Assembly: GCA_003987775.1 (NCBI GenBank)
Contig: RXJD01000049.1
Coordinates: forward strand, 1-64,000
Direction of reading: 5' to 3'
DNA: 64,000 nucleotides
Source of the DNA: Mycobacterium sp.
GTDB taxonomy: Bacteria; Actinomycetota; Actinomycetes; Mycobacteriales; Mycobacteriaceae
Shown here: piece after piece, positions 25,286-33,058 of the stretch
How positions within the stretch are numbered: the stretch's first letter is position 1
Layout: every line of letters starts with the position of its first letter
The notes under the pieces: model-generated
Told to the model about the DNA's origin: nothing
Databases searched by the model: none
What the model saw: only the letters and a program-made list of their open reading frames with translations
Position numbers and translations under genes: made by a program

Positions 25286-26191
25286 ATGGCAACGGCTCCG
25301 GACGCGTTCGGCTACCAGGCCGCAGACGGCAGGCGGCTCGCCGGTTTTCGCTGGACATCCGATGACGGAAAGACGGCCTCCGGTGTCGTCGTGCTCGTGC
25401 ACGGCATGGGCGAGCACTTGCGCCGATACGACCACGTCGCCGACGCGCTGACAGCTCACGGTTATGTGGTGTACGGGCACGACCACCGCGGTCACGGCGC
25501 TTCCCTGTCCGACGGTGACGAGCCCGGCCGACTCGGGGACCATGGCTGGTCCGCACTGGTCGACGATTTGAATTTGGTTATCGCCCAAGCGAAATCAGAC
25601 CATCCTGGACTGCCAGTCGTGCTGGTCGCCCACAGCATGGGTTCGTTTGCGACGCAACAGTATCTGCTGGATCACGGCAGCGACGTCGACGCGGTCGCCC
25701 TCACCGGCACGGCCGCCCTCGACCTTCTGGAACCGGCTCTGGACCTGTCCAGCGACCTGGACCTGTCCGCCTTCAATGCCCCCTTCCGCCCGGCGCGCAC
25801 CGATTTCGATTGGCTTACGCGCGAGGAATCGGTCGTCGACGCGTACATCGCCGATCAGCTCTGCGGATTCGGCATCGACGCTGAATCGGTCGCAGAGATG
25901 TTCATCGGTGCCCGGCGCCTCGCCGAGTCCGCCGAGGTGGCACTCATGCCCCACGACCTACCGATGTACCTGGCGGTCGGGTCCAAGGACCCCGTCAACG
26001 GCGAGCTTTCCCTGTTCTGGCCGCTGGTCGATCGCTACCGCGAAGCCGGCCTCAACGACGTGACCGTTCGCATATACGACGACGGCCGACATGAGATTCT
26101 CAACGAGATCAACCGCGCTGACGTGATCGAGGACCTCATCCAGTGGTTACAGCGGGTATCAGCGCGACCCGCGGCAAGGACGAGACCATGA
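25286..26191 (+). CDS. Alpha/beta hydrolase, monoacylglycerol lipase-like
   Basis: 301-residue serine hydrolase of the Hydrolase_4/lysophospholipase group. VVLVHGMGEHLRRYDHVADA and YGHDHRGHGAS are the N-terminal signatures; VLVAHSMGSFATQQ is the nucleophile elbow with Ser. An acid lies in VGSKDPVNGE and the His in DDGRHEILNEI. It could hydrolyse an ester or a lactone in the pathway. ATG 25286 sits close to the promoter elements. The stop overlaps the SDR start (ATGA at 26188), indicating coupling. Confidence 0.88.
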   Translation: MATAPDAFGYQAADGRRLAGFRWTSDDGKTASGVVVLVHGMGEHLRRYDHVADALTAHGYVVYGHDHRGHGASLSDGDEPGRLGDHGWSALVDDLNLVIAQAKSDHPGLPVVLVAHSMGSFATQQYLLDHGSDVDAVALTGTAALDLLEPALDLSSDLDLSAFNAPFRPARTDFDWLTREESVVDAYIADQLCGFGIDAESVAEMFIGARRLAESAEVALMPHDLPMYLAVGSKDPVNGELSLFWPLVDRYREAGLNDVTVRIYDDGRHEILNEINRADVIEDLIQWLQRVSARPAARTRP

Positions 26192-26988
26192 CCGACGACA
26201 CGACGGCTGACCGACCCGAGCCGAAAGACCTCAGCGCATGCTCGGCGCTGATAGTAGGTGGCACCGCCGGCATCGGACTTGCCTCCGCCCGCGCCCTGGC
26301 CACCGCCGGCGTACCCCGCATCGCGGTCGTCGGCCGCAACGCCGAACGCGGCCGGCTGGCCGCAAAGTCGATCGCCGAAATCGGTGCCGCCGCACACTTT
26401 ATCGCCGGCGACGCCGTCGACCCGGACGCCGCCACCGCTATCGCGGCCGAGGCGGAACAGACCTTGTCCGGAGTCGACATCCTGATGTGCACCACTGCCG
26501 CAGATGTCCGGCCCGAACTGTTCATCAACATTCCGACGACCGACATCTGCCGCATGTTGACCCAACTGGCGCTGCCGTCGATGCACATGGCCGGTGCGGT
26601 GCTACCTGGTATGCGCAGCCGCAGATTCGGCGTCATCGCGAACGTGGCGTCCGACGCGGCAAAGACCGCTACGCCGGGAGAAGCGGTCATCGGTGCCGCC
26701 AAGGCCGCAATCGTGATGTTCACCCGAACCATCGCCATCGAAGAGAAGCGCTACGGCATCCGGGCCAACGCACTGACGCCGTCACTGGTGCACGGCACCG
26801 CTTCGACCGAACGCATCACGACCGAAGGGTTCAGCGCTAAATTGTTTGCCCGTGCGGCAAAACAGGCTGAGCTCGGCGTGCCGACCGCCGATGACATAGC
26901 CGCCCTGACGGTGTTCTTGTGCAGCCCGGCAGCCGCGCGGTTAACCGGTCAGGCGATCAGCGTGAACGGCGGGATCTCCGCGGCGTGA
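26188..26988 (+). CDS. SDR family protein lacking the catalytic tyrosine
   Basis: 266-residue SDR fold with the cofactor motif VGGTAGIGLASARAL and an Arg after strand 2 (VVGRNAERGRL), suggesting NADP preference. Ser of the triad is seen in NVASDAAKT. The YxxxK motif reads VIGAAKAAI: Lys is kept but Tyr is Ile. The usual NNAG is TTAAD. C-terminus LTGQAISVNGG is normal. The protein may bind a nucleotide but use other chemistry, or be a non-classical SDR. ATG 26188 follows AAGGA and overlaps the hydrolase stop. Confidence 0.83.
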   Translation: MTDDTTADRPEPKDLSACSALIVGGTAGIGLASARALATAGVPRIAVVGRNAERGRLAAKSIAEIGAAAHFIAGDAVDPDAATAIAAEAEQTLSGVDILMCTTAADVRPELFINIPTTDICRMLTQLALPSMHMAGAVLPGMRSRRFGVIANVASDAAKTATPGEAVIGAAKAAIVMFTRTIAIEEKRYGIRANALTPSLVHGTASTERITTEGFSAKLFARAAKQAELGVPTADDIAALTVFLCSPAAARLTGQAISVNGGISAA

Positions 26989-27014
26989 CATGCCAGCGTC
27001 AAAAAGCCTGAAGG

Positions 27015-28097
27015 TCAACGCAATACGTTGTGTCGCCCAGGCCTGGTTCTGGCCTCCATGTAGAGGGCGATCGCCTCTGAGCGATTGATGGCGCCGATTT
27101 TCCGTAGAATTCGCTTCACGTGCGTCTTGACCGTCTCGACGGTGATCACGAGTTCCTCCGCGATCTCGGCATTCGCGGAACCCAGGACCAGCCTCTCGAA
27201 CACCTGCCGTTCACGTTCCGAAAGCGTCGCCGCCAGCGCGGAATCCGGCGCTATGGTCGGCGGCTCGACACGATTGTCGTGTTCGACGTCCAGACTGATG
27301 GCCGCCGCGGCGATGCGGTCCGTTTCATCGGTCAACCGCGCTGCCGCGCGGGCGATCGAGGTCCGCTGGTGCTGCACCCGTTCGGTATTCGCCATTCGCT
27401 CGTGCAGCGCCGAATAGGCGGCGGCGAATGTACCGAGGACGTCGACGTCACAGACGGAGACGTCCTCGCTGCCCCGGCTCACGTGCAGCAGTGCGATCAC
27501 CTGTGATTCGGCGATCACCGGAGCTACGAGATAGTGCGAGGAGCCCAGCAGTTCCCGATAGCCGGGTGTCGCGGGTACGTCGACCTCATTCGTTCGAATG
27601 GTGTTGCGCAAGCGAATACAGTCCCGCTCGGCCACGCAGCCGCGACGCGGGACAACGGTGGGGCCGCCGACGCCGTGGCCCGACTCTTCGACAACGAAGC
27701 CGTCGTCGAGCACCAGCGACAGCATTGCGTAGTCGAATCCGAGCGCGTCACACAGTTCAGTGCAGGCTTGCCGGGCCAGTCCTTGCAGTGAGCCGGCCTT
27801 CTTCATGCGGCGAATACCGTCGGTCAAAGACCGCATCACGTCGAGGTGATTCCCGGCTCTCATCTCGCGCGCTTCCACTTGCGCCCGAAGGAATTCAATC
27901 AACGTACTGCGCCCGAACGGTGACGCGGCGTCATCGCGGATGGCGCGTTCGCCGACCAGCAGTTGATCAGTAGTTGCCGCCGTCATCGTGATGGCCTCAT
28001 CGAGGTTTGCCGCATCGCTCGATCGCAGCGCACCTGAAGCGCCACAAAGCTGTTCGTTCAGATGATTGAGCCGGCCCACCATCTCGCGGGTGTTCAT
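27015..28097 (-). CDS. LuxR family regulator with GAF-like sensor domain (copy 3)
   Basis: 360 residues. C-terminal HTH: LSERERQVFERLVLGSANAE with VITVETVKTHVKRILRKIGA. The GAF-like domain (about 90-250) includes HYLVAPVIAESQVIALLHVS. The N-terminus differs from copies 1 and 2. ATG 28097 overlaps the stop of copy 4 (ATGA). It ends 27 bases from the SDR gene and is convergent with it. The pair copy 3-copy 4 mirrors the pair copy 1-copy 2, suggesting duplication of a two-gene unit or two heterodimeric pairs. Confidence 0.88.
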   Translation of the reverse strand: MNTREMVGRLNHLNEQLCGASGALRSSDAANLDEAITMTAATTDQLLVGERAIRDDAASPFGRSTLIEFLRAQVEAREMRAGNHLDVMRSLTDGIRRMKKAGSLQGLARQACTELCDALGFDYAMLSLVLDDGFVVEESGHGVGGPTVVPRRGCVAERDCIRLRNTIRTNEVDVPATPGYRELLGSSHYLVAPVIAESQVIALLHVSRGSEDVSVCDVDVLGTFAAAYSALHERMANTERVQHQRTSIARAAARLTDETDRIAAAAISLDVEHDNRVEPPTIAPDSALAATLSERERQVFERLVLGSANAEIAEELVITVETVKTHVKRILRKIGAINRSEAIALYMEARTRPGRHNVLR

Positions 28098-29245
28098 CTC
28101 GAGTTACCCGGTTGCGAAGTGGCGATGCCGGCAAAGACGGCGACGGCCGCCGCCCTGCTGGACGTATGGAGCTTTCGGGCAATGTGTTTGAGGTGAGACT
28201 TGACCGTTCCTTCCGAGATCACCAGGCACCGCGCAATCTGGCTGTTGGTGGCCCCGGTCGCAACATAGGACATGATTTCCCGTTCCCGGGCGGTTAATGA
28301 CGGGACCGCAGGTTCATTGCTGTGATGGTGAGCGTTGGGTCGCTGCCCGGAGGTCGACCCGGGCATCGACCACGTCGATCGTGCTGAGCGCCCGAGTAAT
28401 TCGTCGACGTCCGCGCACAGATTGCCGACCGCGACGCGCTGCTGCTCTGCCTTCTCGTGCAGGACCGCGCTCTCGAACGTCGCGGCCAGGCACTCAGCGA
28501 AGGCCTCGAGCTGGTCGAGATGATCCATCGTCACCATCCCGTCGGGTTCGGGGCGGTCGGCGTGCAGCATCCCAATTGCCCTGCCCTGGACGATGATGGG
28601 TGCCGCAATGTAGCCGAAACAGCCGGACACGTCCACGATTTGCTTGAAGGTGCGTTTGTCGTCTCTCGGACACCGCACGAGAGCCCCGCACCGTTTGCGG
28701 ATGAGTTCTGTCTCGAGTGGAGCATCCACCAGTTGGATCTGCGCTCCGGCTACAAATTCGTGGAACGGACGCGAGTAGAGGTCAATCCGTTCCTCCGCGA
28801 TGTGCAAGTGGCGCGGCAACCAGACTGAACCCCGCACGGTCGAAATCATCGTCCGCGCGAAGCCGAACTCACGGCTCAATACCGCAGGGGCCGCGTCGAT
28901 AATCTCGCGAGGCGACAGGCCATGCAGGTGTCCCAGGGCGTTACGGATCGCGGTCAGATCCTTCGCCCGTCGGCACAGAGCGTCGTCGAGGAGGTCGCAG
29001 TGCAGCCTCAGGATCGAAACCAACAGTTCGGCACTTGCCGATTCGTCTGTCGGACCGGGTGGCGACGCCAGCCGTTGCTCGAGGCGGCGCCGCAGATCGT
29101 CTAATTGACTGCTCACCGCTCCGCCGGGCCGTTCAGCAGGCGTCAAACCGAGATGCTCGGTGGCGGCGGCAACGGCTGCCTCGGCACGCTCGACGAGGGT
29201 CCAGTCGTTGCTCTTCGTGGCCGTGGCCGCTTGCTTGACCATCAC
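28094..29245 (-). CDS. LuxR family regulator with GAF-like sensor domain (copy 4)
   Basis: 383 residues. C-terminal LuxR HTH: LTAREREIMSYVATGATNSQ with ISEGTVKSHLKHIARKLHTS. The GAF-like region includes FGYIAAPIIVQGRAIGMLHA and, upstream, the paralog-shared REFGFARTMISTVRGSVWLP, comparable to MGFTRVLFSRIRHGTWF of copy 2. First gene of the copy 4-copy 3 operon. Its 5' region (29246-29455) is rich in inverted repeats and GGTC(T/A)NACC-type half sites, so both this gene and the divergent oxidoreductase may be regulated there. Confidence 0.88.
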   Translation of the reverse strand: MMVKQAATATKSNDWTLVERAEAAVAAATEHLGLTPAERPGGAVSSQLDDLRRRLEQRLASPPGPTDESASAELLVSILRLHCDLLDDALCRRAKDLTAIRNALGHLHGLSPREIIDAAPAVLSREFGFARTMISTVRGSVWLPRHLHIAEERIDLYSRPFHEFVAGAQIQLVDAPLETELIRKRCGALVRCPRDDKRTFKQIVDVSGCFGYIAAPIIVQGRAIGMLHADRPEPDGMVTMDHLDQLEAFAECLAATFESAVLHEKAEQQRVAVGNLCADVDELLGRSARSTWSMPGSTSGQRPNAHHHSNEPAVPSLTAREREIMSYVATGATNSQIARCLVISEGTVKSHLKHIARKLHTSSRAAAVAVFAGIATSQPGNSR

Positions 29246-29265
29246 CGCTCCTCTCTCCCACCGAA

Positions 29266-29307
29266 TTTTGGTTCACCGTATACTACGGTCTTACCATTGA
29301 ACCAAAA
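29266..29307. promoter_or_regulatory. Nested inverted repeats in the LuxR-oxidoreductase divergent promoter
   Basis: TTTTGGTTCA (29266-29275) and TGAACCAAAA (29298-29307) are perfect 10-base arms. Inside lie CCGTA-TAC-TACGG (29276-29288) and GGTCTTACCATT (29287-29298), one base different from the GGTCTGACCATT operator core. Two dyads overlap, so two regulators may compete here. Confidence 0.55.
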
Positions 29308-29430
29308 GTCTAGCCTTGTGTGAGGTGAGTCACAACCAGTTAGCAAACTCCGACGCAGGCGTTAATTGTTCAGGCTTCCAGCCACCCGACTCGGCGGCGC
29401 CGCTTGTGCGCCGCGCGTACGCAATGGTCT

Positions 29431-29443
29431 AATGGTCAGTCCA
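29431..29443 (-). promoter_or_regulatory. Operator-like motif just upstream of the oxidoreductase gene
   Basis: On the reverse strand this reads TGGACTGACCATT, one base away from TGGTCTGACCATT. It overlaps the Shine-Dalgarno region (AAAGGAGG at 29443-29450) of the gene starting at 29456. AATGGTC is repeated directly upstream (29424-29430). Confidence 0.4.
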
Positions 29444-29455
29444 AAGGAGGTGGAC

Positions 29456-30436
29456 ATGCACGCGATCGTCATGCAGGAGTTCGGTAGCCCCGCGGTGTTG
29501 CGACCGGACGAATTTCCCGACCCGCCCGCACGCCCGGGCTGGGTGACGGTCGCCCTGCGCGCCAGCGCCCTGAACTGGCACGATGTTCTCGTACGCCAAG
29601 GCCGCTACGGTTCTCCGCTGCCGCACATCATCGGTGCCGACGGCGCCGGCGTGCGCACCGACACGGGCGAAGAAGTAGTAGTGCTGCCATCACTGAACTG
29701 GGGCGCCCGCGACGACGCACCCGCTAACGGGTGGGAAATCCTGGGCGACCACACCCTTGGTACCTACGCCGAATTGGTCAGCGTGCCGGCCGACTGCCTG
29801 GCCGCCAAGCCCGCCGGGCTCAGCTGGGCGGAGGCTGCCGCCCTTCCGCTGGTGGGGGTGACGACATACCGGGCGCTGTTCACCCGCGGACGGCTGCGCT
29901 CGGGTGAGTCGATGCTGGTAGTCGGCGCCGGCGGCGGGATCGCCACCATGACGATCGCGTTGGCGGTCGCCGCCGGAGCCAGCATCACGGTGACCTCCTC
30001 CTCGGCGGAAACGATCGAGCGGGCCGTTTCCGCGGGCGCCCAAGGCGGCGTGCTGCACAGCGAATCGGATTGGCCCGAGCAAGCCCGCGCGATGTCACCC
30101 GGTGACGGCGGCTTCGACCTGGTTCTCGACCCGGTCGGTCGCTGGAACGAGTCCGTGCGTGCGCTGCGGCCCGGTGGGCGACTCGTCGTGCTTGGCGCCA
30201 ATGCCGCACAGACCGCGCCGATGGACGTCCGCAGTTTCTATTTCGGACAATTTGACCTGCTCGGAACAACGATGGGCAGCAGCAGAGACTTCGCCGGCCT
30301 GCTCGACATGTTCGAGCGCTGCTCGGTGCGTGCGCCGGTGATCGACCGCGAGTTCCCCCTCGATCGGGCTGCCGAAGCACACGAACATCTCGAGCGTGAC
30401 CGCACTTTCGGCAAGTGCGTACTGATGCACGGCTAG
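29456..30436 (+). CDS. MDR family NADPH:quinone oxidoreductase-like protein
   Basis: 326-residue medium-chain dehydrogenase/reductase. Motifs: RASALNWHDVLVRQGRYG, PHIIGADGAGV, AALPLVGVTTYRALF and the NAD(P)-binding VVGAGGGIATMTIALA. The four-cysteine structural zinc loop and the catalytic zinc Cys are absent, as in quinone reductases and enoyl reductases of this superfamily. ATG 29456 follows AAAGGAGG. The crotonase gene starts ten bases after its stop. In this setting it may reduce an enoyl-CoA or enone; substrate unknown. Confidence 0.88.
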   Translation: MHAIVMQEFGSPAVLRPDEFPDPPARPGWVTVALRASALNWHDVLVRQGRYGSPLPHIIGADGAGVRTDTGEEVVVLPSLNWGARDDAPANGWEILGDHTLGTYAELVSVPADCLAAKPAGLSWAEAAALPLVGVTTYRALFTRGRLRSGESMLVVGAGGGIATMTIALAVAAGASITVTSSSAETIERAVSAGAQGGVLHSESDWPEQARAMSPGDGGFDLVLDPVGRWNESVRALRPGGRLVVLGANAAQTAPMDVRSFYFGQFDLLGTTMGSSRDFAGLLDMFERCSVRAPVIDREFPLDRAAEAHEHLERDRTFGKCVLMHG

Positions 30437-30445
30437 AAGCCGATC

Positions 30446-31249
30446 ATGAGCCAAACCCGCGAATTGGTCACCTACCGACTCGAGCCCGTTAGCGATGGGG
30501 CCCTCGCCGTCTATCTGACGCTGAACGATCCCGAGCGGCGCAACGCGCTCTCCGATGCACTGCTGGATCGGCTCACCGCGCTGCTACAACGAGCGGCCGC
30601 GGATCCGCGGGTAAGGGTCGTGGTGCTGACGTCGTCGCATCCGAAGGTCTTCTCTTCCGGCGGCAACCTCGACGCGTTCGCCGACGAACGGGCAACGATC
30701 GTCAAGTACGCCGGCCTCACGCGGTTCCCCACCCTGTATCGCACCCTGATGGGAATCGACAAGCCGGTCCTCTGTGCAGCGAACGGCGACGTGCTGGCCG
30801 GTGCGCTGGGGATCGCGTTGGCTTGTGATCTCGTCATCGCCAAGGAGTCGGTCCGGCTTGGCTGCCCGGAGATAAACGTCGGCGCCTTTCCGTTCATGAT
30901 CTCGGCGTTGATCTTTCGGGCCACCGGACGACTGGTCGCCAATGAGCTGATGATGACCGGCCGACTGATCAGCGCCACCGAAGCCGCAGCCGCCGGTTTG
31001 ATCAACAGGGTGGTGCCGGATGCGGAGTTCGACGACGCACTGCGCCAGTGGGTGGATGACATCGCCGCGAAATCACCGTTGTTGCTCGCACTGGGGAAGA
31101 AGGCGGTGGCCGCCACCCGCGACCTGCCGCTGGAGTCGGCACTGGACTACCTCCAGGCCCAGCTCGCCCTGGCCTTCACCACCCAGGACTTGGCCGAAGG
31201 TGTTAAAGCGTTCAAAGAGAAGCGTTCCCCGCAGTGGCGCAACGAATGA
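30446..31249 (+). CDS. Enoyl-CoA hydratase/isomerase family protein with one catalytic Glu missing
   Basis: 267-residue crotonase. FSSGGNLD and ANGDVLAGALGIALACDLV are the oxyanion/CoA regions. The first catalytic Glu of true hydratases (GGGxELA) is replaced by Gly (GALGIALA), while the second is present in LGCPEINVG. One-Glu crotonases are often isomerases, hydrolases or dehalogenases, so the reaction is uncertain. EGVKAFKEKRSPQW is the normal C-terminus. Second gene of a short operon with the quinone oxidoreductase-like gene. Confidence 0.87.
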   Translation: MSQTRELVTYRLEPVSDGALAVYLTLNDPERRNALSDALLDRLTALLQRAAADPRVRVVVLTSSHPKVFSSGGNLDAFADERATIVKYAGLTRFPTLYRTLMGIDKPVLCAANGDVLAGALGIALACDLVIAKESVRLGCPEINVGAFPFMISALIFRATGRLVANELMMTGRLISATEAAAAGLINRVVPDAEFDDALRQWVDDIAAKSPLLLALGKKAVAATRDLPLESALDYLQAQLALAFTTQDLAEGVKAFKEKRSPQWRNE

Positions 31250-31276
31250 ACCCCAGCCCGCGGCATATTGCCGTTT

Positions 31277-31296
31277 CGGTCTGACCATTCTACAAT
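31277..31296 (+). promoter_or_regulatory. FadR-type operator and -10 element before the ligase-FadE-CoA transferase operon
   Basis: CGGTCTGACCA at 31277-31287, core GGTCTGACCATT 31278-31289 identical to those at 9936 and 25260. TACAAT at 31291-31296 is a good -10. The start codon is 62 bases further on, so this promoter has a leader. Confidence 0.68.
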
Positions 31297-31357
31297 TCGG
31301 AGGATTAGAGCCTTCGGCGCGGCCGGAGCGCTTCACCCGCGACCGAGGACAGCGCAA

Positions 31358-33058
31358 ATGAAGCCCAGCCCGTACACCGCCCGCTACAGCCAGCAGGAGA
31401 TCGACGAGTACTACGGCGCGGGGCTGTGGTCGACCGAGACATTCCATGATCTGCTGGTCCGGCGCGTCGACGAGAACCCCGACAAGGTGTTCGCGACGGA
31501 CGGAACGCGCTCGCTGACATTCCGGCAACTCTTCGAAAGTGCCCAGCGGCTCGCCGTTGGGCTTCATCGACACGGCTTGCGGGCCGGCGACACCGTTGCG
31601 GTGCAGCTCCCGAGCTGGGTCGAGTTCATTCAGGTGCTTGCCGCGACCTCGCGACTCGGCGTCATCGCGGTGCCCATCATGCCGATCTACCGACGCGAAG
31701 AAGTCGGATATGTACTGTCCAATGCCGCAATACGGGCAGTGTTCACACCGGCAACGTTCAAGAAGTTCGGCTATCTGGACATGTATCTCGACCTGCGCCG
31801 TGATCATCCCGACCTGACGATCATCGTCGCCCGCCCCGACGCCGCCGCCGAAGCGATCGCCGGCGTCGACACCGGTGTGTTCACCATGCACGAACTGGAG
31901 GCCGATACCGACAGCACCAGTGCTCGAGAGGAATTGGGTGCTCCGCCCGGTCCAGACGATCCGTTCGTCATCGTCTACACCTCCGGAACCACATCGCGTT
32001 CGAAAGGATGCGTGCACACGTTCAACACCTACTGTTCTGGCTCGCGTGCGCTGATCGCGCCGTTCGGTTACTCCGAGACCGATGTTCAGTTCGGCCCCTC
32101 CCCCGTGGCCCACACCACGGGGCTGGTCACCAGCGTCCTGCTGCCCATGCTGACCGGCGCGGCAACGCATTTGATGGCCGAGTGGGATCCGGCCCGCGGC
32201 ATTGACGAGATTCAGCGATTCGGCTGCACCGCGGCGGTGACGGCGCCGACGTTCCTGCACAGTCTGCTGGCCGAATACGACCCTGACCGCCACGACCTTT
32301 CCACGTTGCGGTTGTGGACGTGTGCGGGCGCACCCATCCCAGGCGCAATCGTCAAGCAGGCGAGCGCCACGCTACCCGACCTCAGGGTGCTCAGCCTCTA
32401 CGGTCGCAGCGAAAACCTGGTTACCACAACGTGTTCGGTCACCGACGATGCATCACGCGCCCTCACCTCAGACGGCTCGGCGGTCCCCGGGTCCGATGTC
32501 AAGATCGTCGACGACAACGGGAACGAAGTGCCGCGCGGTACCGAGGGCGACATCGCCTACCGCGGCCCCGCCCACATGATCGAGTACCTCGCGAATCCCG
32601 AGGAGACGGCAGCCCTTTTCACACCCGAGGGCTTTTCCAGATCGGGCGATCTGGGGAAGATGACCGATGACGGATACGTGCGGGTAACGGGCAGGACCAA
32701 AGACATCGTCATCCGTGGCGGGATGAACATCAGTGTCCGCGAGATCGAGGAGCACCTGGCTCATCACCCTGCGTTGAAAGCGTTCTCGGTGGTGGGCATG
32801 CCCGACGAGCGCCTCGGTGAGCGGGTGTGCTGCTACGTCGTCGCCAAGCCGGGACATCACGCTCCGGCCGTCGGCGAATTGCGCGAGTTTCTGCTCAAAG
32901 AAGGCATGCCGATCCAGAAGACGCCTGAGCGCGTCGTCGTCGTCGATGCGCTACCGATGACCGCAACCGGCAAGGTTCTCAAACACGAGTTGCGCAAAGA
33001 CATCGAACAACGCCTCGACGAGGAAGCCCGGACCAGCGAAACTGCGGGCGCAAGCTGA
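31358..33058 (+). CDS. Acyl-CoA synthetase, possible cyclohexanecarboxylate-CoA ligase type
   Basis: 566-residue ANL ligase. Motifs: VIVYTSGTTSRSKGCVHTFN, LYGRSENLVTTTCS in place of the common YGxTE, SRSGDLGKMTDDGYV, TGRTKDIVIRGGMNISVREI, and catalytic Lys in MTATGKVLKHELR. The N-terminus EYYGAGLWSTETFHDLLVRR recalls AliA-type cyclohexanecarboxylate-CoA ligases and FadD3/FadD13-like enzymes; this is recollection, not a search result. ATG 31358 follows GAGGA. The stop overlaps the next ATG by one base (TGATG). Confidence 0.88.
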   Translation: MKPSPYTARYSQQEIDEYYGAGLWSTETFHDLLVRRVDENPDKVFATDGTRSLTFRQLFESAQRLAVGLHRHGLRAGDTVAVQLPSWVEFIQVLAATSRLGVIAVPIMPIYRREEVGYVLSNAAIRAVFTPATFKKFGYLDMYLDLRRDHPDLTIIVARPDAAAEAIAGVDTGVFTMHELEADTDSTSAREELGAPPGPDDPFVIVYTSGTTSRSKGCVHTFNTYCSGSRALIAPFGYSETDVQFGPSPVAHTTGLVTSVLLPMLTGAATHLMAEWDPARGIDEIQRFGCTAAVTAPTFLHSLLAEYDPDRHDLSTLRLWTCAGAPIPGAIVKQASATLPDLRVLSLYGRSENLVTTTCSVTDDASRALTSDGSAVPGSDVKIVDDNGNEVPRGTEGDIAYRGPAHMIEYLANPEETAALFTPEGFSRSGDLGKMTDDGYVRVTGRTKDIVIRGGMNISVREIEEHLAHHPALKAFSVVGMPDERLGERVCCYVVAKPGHHAPAVGELREFLLKEGMPIQKTPERVVVVDALPMTATGKVLKHELRKDIEQRLDEEARTSETAGAS

